Shown: positions 1 to 5,062 of the stretch, in pieces
How the letters are laid out: each line of letters begins with the position of its first letter
Numbering within the stretch: the stretch's first letter is position 1
Source: an uncultured Verrucomicrobiota bacterium
GTDB lineage: Bacteria; Verrucomicrobiota; Verrucomicrobiia; Palsa-1439
DNA: 9,343 nt
NCBI GenBank assembly: GCA_903825695.1
Contig: CAIKBP010000133.1
Span: 1 to 9,343, forward strand
Reading direction: 5' to 3'
Translations under genes and position numbers: made by a program
Notes under the pieces: generated by a model
What the model was told of the DNA's origin: nothing
The model's database searches: none
Seen by the model: the letters and a program-made list of their open reading frames with translations, nothing else

Positions 1-1
1 C

Positions 2-1717
2 TATTTCCCCTATCCCGTTACCGTCTGTTTCGGCAAACCGCTGCCGCCGACTTCAACTCCGTTCGAGGTCCGTGAGGCGGTGCAGGAATTGGAGACCGCC
101 GCTTGGCCACATCGCAAACGACGGATGCTGACGCTCAGCAGCGCATTTGTCCGTAAAGCGCGGCATCATCCATGGCGGTTCTTCATGGCCGACGCACGTG
201 TGCCAAAACTGCGGTTCGGCCCGGCGCTTACCCGCATTGTGTTTCTCGCGCGCCGCCTAAGACCCGTCTGGCAGGGCCAAGAAATGGTCGGTATTTTGCT
301 GCCGCCATCCGTGCCGGGCGCACTTGTCAACTATGCCGCGTTGCTTATGGGCAAGGTCCCAGTAAACCTCAACTACACCACCAACGACGAAACGATTGCC
401 TCCTGTGCCCGTCAGTGCCAAATCCAGACAGTCGTCACATCAAAAGCGTTCCTCGACAGGGTCAAGATCACAGCACCCGGCAAAATGATCTTGTTGGAGG
501 AATTGGCTGCGAATCGGACGTTCACAGAGAAATTGCTCGCGTTACTGATGACTTGGACGCTGCCGGTGCGACTGCTTGAACGAGCTCTCCGCACCAACGC
601 CCCGAAGCAGCACGCTCCGCGCCCCACGCTCGATGACCTCGCCACGGTGATCTTCTCCAGCGGCAGCACCGGCGAGCCGAAAGGCGTCATGCTCAGCCAC
701 TATAACGTTGTTTCCAACATCGAGCAGATGAGTCAAACGTTCGCGTTCGACAAACGTGATCGCATCCTTGGCATGCTGCCCTTTTTCCACTCATTCGGAT
801 TCACGGGGACGCTGATGGTGCCCGCGGCCCTCGGCATCGGCGTCGTGTTCCACCCGAGTCCGCTCGACGCTAGGGCGATTGGCCAGTTGGTTCGGAAATA
901 TGGCGTCACGTTCCTGCTGGCAACGCCGACGCTCTTACAGATGTACATCCGCAGTTGCGAACCGGAAGATTTTGGCAGCGTTCAATTTGTCATGGCCGGT
1001 GCGGAGAAACTGCCGGAACGCGTGGCGCAGGCGTTCGAGGACAAGTTCGGTATCCGACCGCTCGAAGGCTACGGCTGCACCGAGTGCGCACCCGCGGTCA
1101 CGGTCAATACGCGCGACTTCCGTGCCGCCGGGTTCCGCCAAGTCGGCGCCAAACGCGGCAAGATCGGCCATCCGCTGCCCGGTGTCAGCGTCCGCATCGT
1201 CGATCCCGAAACGCTCCAACCCTTGCCGGTCGGCCAACCAGGCATGTTGCTCGTCGCCGGACCGAACGTCATGAAAGGTTACCTCGGCAAACCGGAGAAA
1301 ACCGCGCAAGTCATCCGGAATGGATGGTACATCACCGGCGACATAGCCGCACTCGACGAGGATGGTTTCCTGACCATCACTGACCGGCTGACGCGGTTCA
1401 GCAAGATTGGCGGCGAAATGGTGCCACACATCAAGGTTGAGGAAAAACTTCATGAACTGGCCGGCATCACCGAGCAATGTTTTGTCGTCACCGGTGTCGC
1501 AGACGAAAAGAAAGGTGAACGCCTCGCCGTGCTACACACACTCTCTGATGACAAACTCAAACCCGCGCTCGATAAACTTGCCGCGTCCGATCTCCCCAAC
1601 CTCTGGAAACCGCGCCCCGACCAATTCTTCCACATCAACTCTCTTCCCTATCTCGGCACAGGCAAACTGGATTTGCGGAAGGTGCGTGAGATCGCAACAG
1701 AACATTCAGGGAGTTAA
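2..1717 (+). CDS. Aas-like acyl-ACP synthetase/acyltransferase, C-terminal part (5' end outside window)
   Basis: The reading frame is open from the first bases of the window, so this is the C-terminal 571 residues of a longer protein. The first 20 or so residues (YPVTV.FGKPLP) resemble the end of a PlsC-type acyltransferase domain. The rest is an adenylate-forming (AMP-binding) domain: P-loop SSGSTGEPKG at visible residues 219-228, YGCTE at 357-361, TGD at 445-447, and the C-terminal lysine in GTGKLDLRK at about 555. FSKIGGEMV resembles the matching segment of Aas proteins. In that family the domain activates a fatty acid with ATP and loads it on ACP, and the acyltransferase domain passes it to a lysophospholipid at the inner membrane. 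A GTG at 80 could be mistaken for the start, but in-frame similarity continues upstream of it. A plain acyl-CoA/ACP ligase with a short N-terminal extension is the alternative. No terminator is visible downstream. Confidence 0.85.
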   Translation, partial: YFPYPVTVCFGKPLPPTSTPFEVREAVQELETAAWPHRKRRMLTLSSAFVRKARHHPWRFFMADARVPKLRFGPALTRIVFLARRLRPVWQGQEMVGILLPPSVPGALVNYAALLMGKVPVNLNYTTNDETIASCARQCQIQTVVTSKAFLDRVKITAPGKMILLEELAANRTFTEKLLALLMTWTLPVRLLERALRTNAPKQHAPRPTLDDLATVIFSSGSTGEPKGVMLSHYNVVSNIEQMSQTFAFDKRDRILGMLPFFHSFGFTGTLMVPAALGIGVVFHPSPLDARAIGQLVRKYGVTFLLATPTLLQMYIRSCEPEDFGSVQFVMAGAEKLPERVAQAFEDKFGIRPLEGYGCTECAPAVTVNTRDFRAAGFRQVGAKRGKIGHPLPGVSVRIVDPETLQPLPVGQPGMLLVAGPNVMKGYLGKPEKTAQVIRNGWYITGDIAALDEDGFLTITDRLTRFSKIGGEMVPHIKVEEKLHELAGITEQCFVVTGVADEKKGERLAVLHTLSDDKLKPALDKLAASDLPNLWKPRPDQFFHINSLPYLGTGKLDLRKVREIATEHSGS

Positions 1718-1751
1718 TAGACGAAAAATGGAGCGAGCGAAGGGATTTTTA

Positions 1752-1770
1752 CCACGTAACACGTGGTGAA
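1752..1770. repeat. 19-nt palindromic unit 1
   Basis: The unit reads CCACGTAACACGTGGTGAA. With the preceding A it forms a perfect 7-bp hairpin, ACCACGT / ACGTGGT (1751-1767), with an AAC loop. It abuts unit 2 directly and fits the shared pattern CCnCGTnnnACGnGGtGAA. Exact insertion boundaries are ambiguous by a few bases: excision of 1749-1767 is what restores the tRNA sequence perfectly. No T-tract follows on either strand, so it is not a standard intrinsic terminator. Confidence 0.7.
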
Positions 1771-1789
1771 CCCCGTAAAACGGAGCAAG
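1771..1789. repeat. 19-nt palindromic unit 2 (partly decayed)
   Basis: The unit reads CCCCGTAAAACGGAGCAAG. It has a 4-bp core stem CCGT / ACGG with an AAA loop at 1773-1783. The outer pairs seen in units 1 and 3 have been lost, which suggests an older or decayed copy. It directly follows unit 1 and is separated from unit 3 by 7 nt of tRNA-derived sequence (1790-1796). Confidence 0.6.
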
Positions 1790-1796
1790 CCCTCGA

Positions 1797-1815
1797 CCCC
1801 GTGGAACGGGGTGAA
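1797..1815. repeat. 19-nt palindromic unit 3
   Basis: The unit reads CCCCGTGGAACGGGGTGAA. With the A at 1796 it forms a perfect 7-bp stem, ACCCCGT / ACGGGGT (1796-1812), with a GGA loop. It shares its length, 3-nt loop, CGT/ACG core and trailing GAA with unit 1, although most stem bases outside the core differ. This suggests compensatory change or a family of related hairpin elements. Confidence 0.7.
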
Positions 1816-1844
1816 CATTCACGACAGGCAAGGCTCGGGACGTT

Positions 1845-2090
1845 TCACGTGCTGACGCTCTCCAGAAGTTTGCGACCGCTGCCGGACTTCAAATACTTCT
1901 CATGACGCCGCGCCTGCACGTAATCCGTAAAATTCTGCTGATAGATAATCTCGAAGTCGCCGGTAAATTTCCTAGTGGATGGGCTCTGGCGGCGCTTGTG
2001 CTCTGTCATACGGCGGTCAAGATCGTTTGTCATGCCCACGTAGATCGTATCATCTGTAAATCGAAGCGCATAAACCCAGACCTGATTCAT
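1845..2090 (-). CDS. Small GIY-YIG nuclease-domain protein
   Basis: This 81-aa protein is essentially one GIY-YIG domain. The first motif strand is VYAL (residues 6-9), followed by IYVGMT (16-21, YVG in place of YIG), the usual conserved arginine in DLDRR (26 or 27), a histidine at 31 and the catalytic-type glutamate in RRHEKYLKSG (E64). The frame stays open upstream to 2141, but those residues (SRVQIPSLAP) are tRNA-Gly sequence read as protein, so the ATG at 2090 is chosen. It starts 18 nt past the tRNA CCA end with no promoter or Shine-Dalgarno seen in the gap, so it is probably read from the tRNA transcript. Family members are single-domain nucleases of uncertain role, related to UvrC and homing-endonuclease catalytic domains. 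Its position between two copies of the tRNA 3' end suggests a mobile cassette. No DNA-binding domain is visible. Confidence 0.85.
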   Translation of the reverse strand: MNQVWVYALRFTDDTIYVGMTNDLDRRMTEHKRRQSPSTRKFTGDFEIIYQQNFTDYVQARRHEKYLKSGSGRKLLESVST

Positions 2091-2108
2091 GACAGAGCAG
2101 AAAGAAAT

Positions 2109-2185
2109 TGGAGCGAGCGAAGGGATTTGAACCCTCGACATTCACGTTGGCAACGTGACGCTCTACCAGACTGAGCTACGCTCGC
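2109..2185 (-). tRNA. tRNA-Gly (anticodon GCC)
   Basis: On the minus strand the cloverleaf folds completely. The acceptor GCGAGCG / CGCTCGC closes at 2185 and 2113. The D arm is GCTC/GAGC, the anticodon stem TCACG / CGTGA encloses loop TTGCCAA (anticodon GCC), and the T arm is GAGGG-TTCAAAT-CCCTT. The discriminator is T at 2112. CCA is encoded at 2109-2111, unlike in the neighbouring tRNA-Leu. The 3' half is repeated at 1729-1823. Confidence 0.96.
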
Positions 2186-2204
2186 TTCCGTTATCGGCGG
2201 GAAC

Positions 2205-2232
2205 ACAATACCAAACCTATGTTTACGTGCAA
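2205..2232 (-). promoter_or_regulatory. Candidate promoter of tRNA-Gly
   Basis: The minus strand carries TTGCAC (2227-2232), a 16-bp spacer and TATTGT (2205-2210). The -10 box ends 19 nt before the mature tRNA 5' end. Read by eye only; read-through from tRNA-Leu upstream is also possible. Confidence 0.4.
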
Positions 2233-2259
2233 CTCTGAAAATTCGTCGCCGTGTAGGCT

Positions 2260-2285
2260 GGCGCGCGCGCCGTAGCCCGAAGGGC
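2260..2285. repeat. Palindrome pair between the two tRNAs
   Basis: A perfect 12-bp palindrome GGCGCGCGCGCC (2260-2271) is followed 3 nt later by a hairpin GCCC-GAA-GGGC (2275-2285). Both lie in the 109-bp spacer between tRNA-Leu and tRNA-Gly. They could be a REP-like repeat or a processing or attenuation structure. No T-tract follows on the transcribed strand. Confidence 0.4.
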
Positions 2286-2294
2286 GAAGGAGAG

Positions 2295-2376
2295 TGCGCG
2301 AGAGAGGAGTCGAACCTCCACGGGTTTCCCCACAGGATCCTAAGTCCTGCGCGTCTGCCAATTCCGCCACTCGCGC
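2295..2376 (-). tRNA. tRNA-Leu (anticodon UAG)
   Basis: This is a class II tRNA on the minus strand. The acceptor is GCGCGAG / CTCGCGC, the anticodon stem CAGGA / TCCTG encloses CTTAGGA (anticodon TAG in DNA), and there is a long variable arm and a T arm containing GGTTCGACTCC. The discriminator is A at 2295. CCA is not encoded; the next bases on that strand are CTC. Confidence 0.95.
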
Positions 2377-2391
2377 ATCGCAAGCGACCAC

Positions 2392-2420
2392 AGAATACCC
2401 AACCATCGCCCAGCGCGCAA
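2392..2420 (-). promoter_or_regulatory. Candidate promoter of the tRNA-Leu/tRNA-Gly unit
   Basis: The minus strand has TTGCGC (2415-2420), exactly 17 bp of spacer and TATTCT (2392-2397), placed 15 nt upstream of the mature tRNA-Leu 5' end. It lies in the 51-bp gap after the L,D-transpeptidase gene, so the tRNAs need not depend on read-through from that gene. Confidence 0.45.
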
Positions 2421-2427
2421 GCCGTGC

Positions 2428-2880
2428 TCACGGCAGGATGGCCACCTCATCCCCAGGCTCCAATAGATCGTACAATCGTTCGATGTGTTCAACACTCATA
2501 GAAATGCAGCCGTGCGTCCACGTCACATTCGGACACGGGCCGTGCAGCCCGATCTCGCCCCCCAGTGCCGTTTTCCATGGCGGACACTGTTTCTGCGCGA
2601 TGGCTGCGCAAATCTGGTCGTACTCAGTGCGCGTGATGAGCTTATCGCGCAAGCCGCGCTCAGCATCCTCCACGTTCGGATAGCTGATGCCGAGAAAACG
2701 GTGGTACTTGCTCGTGGAGTTCTTATAGTAGATATAGAACTCGCCTTCAGGCGTTGCCAGATCCCCTTCGCGCTGTTTGTCTGCGGGATTCTTCCCCAGC
2801 ACCACGGGAATCCGTGCCACCTGCTCGTCGCCGTCATAGAGAACGAGCATCTTCGCATGCTTGGTGACGACCAGTTTCAT
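2428..2880 (-). CDS. L,D-transpeptidase (YkuD) family protein
   Basis: The 150-aa protein is a lone YkuD catalytic domain. TPEGEFYI (43-50), IGLHG (H113) and THGCIS with the nucleophile cysteine at 125 are the family hallmarks. Such enzymes form 3-3 peptidoglycan cross-links or attach or release lipoproteins in the cell envelope. The ATG at 2880 is preferred because the domain begins at once (KLVVTKHAKMLVLYDG). A TTG at 2919 would add 13 residues that do not form a convincing signal peptide. The lack of a signal peptide is odd for an enzyme of the periplasm: either the start lies elsewhere, export is unusual, or the protein works on cytoplasmic precursors. No good ribosome binding site is visible. 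It is divergent from the Rrf2 gene and precedes tRNA-Leu by 51 bp. Confidence 0.87.
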   Translation of the reverse strand: MKLVVTKHAKMLVLYDGDEQVARIPVVLGKNPADKQREGDLATPEGEFYIYYKNSTSKYHRFLGISYPNVEDAERGLRDKLITRTEYDQICAAIAQKQCPPWKTALGGEIGLHGPCPNVTWTHGCISMSVEHIERLYDLLEPGDEVAILP

Positions 2881-2963
2881 GAAATAGCACAGACGGCAAA
2901 TACCAATCCCGAAAACCAACGTTCAGCTACACAGACTTGTTGTTACTTTACCATAGCCCAGCG

Positions 2964-2978
2964 TGTTGCACGGCAACA
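2964..2978. promoter_or_regulatory. Inverted repeat, possible operator
   Basis: TGTTGC-ACG-GCAACA is a perfect 6-bp inverted repeat with a 3-bp spacer. It lies 19 bp upstream of the Rrf2-operon -35 box, in the divergent spacer shared with the L,D-transpeptidase gene. Its position suits an activator or divergent operator. Which protein binds is unknown. Confidence 0.35.
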
Positions 2979-2997
2979 AACCGCATTGGCGACACCG

Positions 2998-3025
2998 TTG
3001 ACTTTCTGAGGCCGTCCCGTATATT
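2998..3025 (+). promoter_or_regulatory. Sigma70-type promoter of the Fe-S operon
   Basis: TTGACT (2998-3003), a 16-bp spacer and TATATT (3020-3025) each match the consensus in five of six positions. The expected transcript start is near 3032, leaving a leader of about 33 nt before the Rrf2 ATG. A partial inverted repeat GACT-N5-AGTC (3041-3053) lies in the leader and could serve in autorepression. Confidence 0.65.
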
Positions 3026-3064
3026 CGCAATAGCAAACAAGACTAGCTGAGTCTGATTTACGAT

Positions 3065-3529
3065 ATGCAAGTCACACGAGCAGGCGAATATGGAATTATC
3101 GGGCTAATGCATCTGGCCCGACAGCCCGCGGGCCGCACCGTGATGATTGATGAAATCAGCGAGGCGGAAGGCATCCCGAAGAGTTTCCTAGCCAAAATCT
3201 TCCAATCGCTGGCAAGGGGTGGGTTCCTGAAATCGCATCGAGGTGTAGGTGGCGGATTCAGCCTTGCCAAGGGGCCGAATGAGATCAACCTGTTGCAGGT
3301 GTTGAACTGCGTCGAGAAGGCGTTCGCGCTCCAGCGGTGCGTGACCAACGTGCCGCGGTGCGTGGTGGCGCACAGGCGGCGCGAGTCCTGTGCGCTGTGC
3401 GCAATCTTTGGCGAAGCGCAGAGCCGCGTCAACGAGGTGTTCGCCCGCACCACATTACAGAACTTGCTTCAAACACGGTCGCCGTTCACGAAAACCAATA
3501 CAACTGCCGGGGTCCCCCGCATTTCCTGA
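3065..3529 (+). CDS. Rrf2/IscR-family transcriptional regulator with a cysteine cluster
   Basis: The 154-aa protein begins with the Rrf2 winged helix-turn-helix (GEYGIIGLMHLA, then IDEISEAEGIPKSFLAKIFQSLARGGFL, and a GVGGGFSLAK wing at about 60-70). Cysteines at 92, 99, 109 and 112 lie where relatives such as IscR, NsrR and RirA bind an Fe-S cluster. The spacing C-x6-C-x9-C-x2-C is not the IscR spacing, and the final CxxC could give a fourth ligand. The gene is first in an operon, ending 2 nt before apbC and followed by a MIP18 gene. This suggests it senses Fe-S status, iron, NO or redox state and controls its own operon; that function is inferred from context. The residues after about 137 look like a disordered tail. 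No Shine-Dalgarno is obvious. Confidence 0.9.
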   Translation: MQVTRAGEYGIIGLMHLARQPAGRTVMIDEISEAEGIPKSFLAKIFQSLARGGFLKSHRGVGGGFSLAKGPNEINLLQVLNCVEKAFALQRCVTNVPRCVVAHRRRESCALCAIFGEAQSRVNEVFARTTLQNLLQTRSPFTKTNTTAGVPRIS

Positions 3530-3531
3530 AT

Positions 3532-4614
3532 ATGTCTCGCAAAGTTGATCATCCTGTCACTGAGGAGCAGGTTCGTACCGCGCTTAAGCGGGTGAAATTC
3601 CCCGGCCTTAGCCGCGACATCGTCAGCTTCGGTTTTGTGAAATCCATCTCGGTCGGTGTAAGAAACGACATAACAGTCACACTTCAGGTCACGACGCGCG
3701 ACCCCGCCGTGCCGGCGCAAATCCAGAGAGACGTCAAAGCGGTTTTGGTCGCGCTCGACGGCGTCGGATCCGTCAACGTAAACTTAATGGCCACACAACA
3801 ATCGTCACAGCCATCGCCCGCGGCTGCCGCAGGCGGGTTGCCGCAACCTGTGCGAATTGCGGGTGTGAAATACATCATAGCCATCGGCAGCGGCAAGGGC
3901 GGCGTTGGCAAGTCCACCATCGCTGTGAACCTCGCGTGCGCGCTAAGCCGGCTAGGACACGCAGTCGGGTTGATGGACGCCGACGTGTATGGGCCGAGCG
4001 TGCCCAAGATGCTCGGCGCGGTCGAGCGACCGAACATGGCCAACAACAAGCTCGAGCCAGTTGAGAAATTTGGACTGAAGTTGATGAGCATGGCGCTCCT
4101 GATGGATGCCGACGCTGCAGTCATCTGGCGCGGACCAATGATCGCGAAGGTGATTCAGGAGTTCTCTCATGCAGTCAATTGGGGCAAACTCGACGTGTTG
4201 TTGGTGGATCTGCCGCCGGGCACGGGCGACGCCCAGATTTCGCTGGCCCAGACACTGGTGATCGACGGCGGAATTATTGTGACCACACCGCAGGATGTGG
4301 CGTTGGAGGTGGCGCGGCGCGGCATCACGATGCTCGAGAAGGTTAACGTGAAAATCCTCGGTATCATCGAGAACATGAGTTATTATGTCTGCCCGCATTG
4401 CGGCCAACGCGATGATGTGTTCGGCCACGGCGGCGCGAAGCGCGAGGCGGAACGGTTGGAAGTGCCGTTCTTGGGTGAACTGCCATTGAACACAGAGATT
4501 CGCGCTGCAGGCGACCGGGGCGAGCCGATCGTTGTGGCGGCGCCCGACAGTGAGGCGGCGCGCGCCTTCCGGAAATGCGCCGAGGCAGTTTGGACTCAGT
4601 TGGAGAAACACTAA
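3532..4614 (+). CDS. apbC: Fe-S cluster carrier ATPase ApbC/Mrp
   Basis: The 360-aa protein has the full Mrp/NBP35 architecture: an N-terminal MIP18 (DUF59) domain (about 9-86), a linker rich in Gln, Ser, Pro and Ala (89-104), then a deviant Walker A P-loop ATPase. GKGGVGKST is at 121-129, DADVYGPS at 149-156, and VDLPPGTGD at 225-233. The cluster-binding CPHC (C287, C290) is followed by FGHGGA. Family members bind a [4Fe-4S] cluster at a dimer interface and pass it to apoproteins in an ATP-dependent way in the cytoplasm. The frame is open upstream inside the Rrf2 gene, but homologous sequence begins at the ATG at 3532, 2 nt after the Rrf2 stop, so translational coupling is likely. The length is typical. 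Confidence 0.95.
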   Translation: MSRKVDHPVTEEQVRTALKRVKFPGLSRDIVSFGFVKSISVGVRNDITVTLQVTTRDPAVPAQIQRDVKAVLVALDGVGSVNVNLMATQQSSQPSPAAAAGGLPQPVRIAGVKYIIAIGSGKGGVGKSTIAVNLACALSRLGHAVGLMDADVYGPSVPKMLGAVERPNMANNKLEPVEKFGLKLMSMALLMDADAAVIWRGPMIAKVIQEFSHAVNWGKLDVLLVDLPPGTGDAQISLAQTLVIDGGIIVTTPQDVALEVARRGITMLEKVNVKILGIIENMSYYVCPHCGQRDDVFGHGGAKREAERLEVPFLGELPLNTEIRAAGDRGEPIVVAAPDSEAARAFRKCAEAVWTQLEKH

Positions 4615-4623
4615 CGCGGAGGG

Positions 4624-4947
4624 ATGATGCCTCTTACCGAACAACAGGTGTTAGCCAAGTTGAAAGAGTGTTACGACCCCGAGTTGCCATGCAACGTCGT
4701 TGACCTTGGCCTTGTGTATGAGGTCAAACTTACTCCGGTAGCTGATGGCAACACGGGCGTAGACGTGACAATGACGTTGACGACCCAGGGTTGTCCGATG
4801 GCCAGCCGCATCGCCGCCCAAGCGCAACGTAAACTGCTCGAACTCGCCGGCGTCGGCGAGGCGAACGTAAGATTGGTGTTCGACCCGCCATGGGACAGTT
4901 CCCGCATCACACCCGAAGGCCGCAAGGCGTTGGGGATGGAGTCGTAG
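4624..4947 (+). CDS. Stand-alone MIP18 (DUF59) Fe-S assembly protein
   Basis: The 107-aa protein is a single MIP18 domain. It shows YDPELPCNVVDLGLVYEV (17-34), TLTTQGCPMA with the conserved cysteine C57, and a FDPPWDSSRITPEGRKALGM ending typical of SufT/PaaD-like proteins. Members assist Fe-S cluster maturation or delivery to target enzymes. It lies 9 nt after apbC, which already carries its own MIP18 domain, so the operon encodes two versions of the domain. GGAGGG (4618-4623) is a clear Shine-Dalgarno but directly abuts the first ATG; the second ATG at 4627 has slightly better spacing and may be the true start. Confidence 0.92.
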   Translation: MMPLTEQQVLAKLKECYDPELPCNVVDLGLVYEVKLTPVADGNTGVDVTMTLTTQGCPMASRIAAQAQRKLLELAGVGEANVRLVFDPPWDSSRITPEGRKALGMES

Positions 4948-4998
4948 CCGCCGCTGGCCACGAATAAGATTCGCAGCTACAAATCAGTCCGTTGTAGC
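4944..4998. repeat. Degenerate palindromic repeat after the Fe-S operon
   Basis: GTAGC (4944-4948, overlapping the stop codon) pairs with GCTAC (4976-4980). A perfect 7-bp inverted repeat, GCTACAA-N9-TTGTAGC, spans 4976-4998. The arrangement looks like one decayed and one partial copy of a (T)TGTAGC...GCTACAA intergenic repeat, directly before the terminator stem. Function unknown. Confidence 0.35.
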
Positions 4999-5024
4999 CG
5001 CGGGACTTTCTCGCGACATTTTTT
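4999..5024 (+). terminator. Intrinsic terminator of the Fe-S operon
   Basis: The stem CGCGGGA / TCTCGCG (one G-T pair) encloses a CTT loop at 4999-5015. It is followed by ACA and a run of six T (5019-5024). This is the only hairpin in the window with a proper T-tract. It separates the MIP18 gene from the beta-CASP nuclease gene. Confidence 0.65.
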
Positions 5025-5062
5025 CATCGCCGCGCGCGGGCTGGGACGTTAGATTGCGCGCG

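Larger units (their letters stand above)
1729..1823 (-). repeat. Interrupted direct repeat of the tRNA-Gly 3' half (candidate att remnant)
   Basis: Positions 1729-1748 (TGGAGCGAGCGAAGGGATTT) are identical to 2109-2128, the CCA end, acceptor strand and part of the T arm of tRNA-Gly on the minus strand. Identity resumes in three further blocks. Removing 1749-1767, 1771-1789 and 1797-1815 (19 nt each) leaves 38 nt identical to 2109-2146, which reaches into the anticodon stem. The copy has the same orientation as the tRNA and lies on the far side of the GIY-YIG gene. This is the geometry of the distal attachment site of an element integrated at a tRNA 3' end. The sequence match is direct; the att interpretation is inference. 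Confidence 0.8.

Noticed and set aside
1751..1812. Intrinsic terminators after the acyl-ACP synthetase or GIY-YIG gene
   Set aside because: The hairpins are perfect but none is followed by a T-tract on either strand, and their equal 19-nt length fits repeat units better.
1751..1815. CRISPR array
   Set aside because: The units are 19 nt and palindromic, only three in number, with no regular unique spacers and no cas genes.
2091..2141. N-terminal extension of the GIY-YIG frame (residues reading SRVQIPSLAP)
   Set aside because: These codons lie in the T arm and acceptor end of tRNA-Gly and its 18-nt spacer; the domain begins at the ATG at 2090.
3337..3531. Long N-terminal extension of ApbC
   Set aside because: It is read within the Rrf2 gene in another frame and does not resemble the family, whose homology begins at the ATG at 3532.
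3952..4644. Antisense frame opposite apbC (230 codons)
   Set aside because: It overlaps a fully recognisable P-loop ATPase and shows no recognisable domain.
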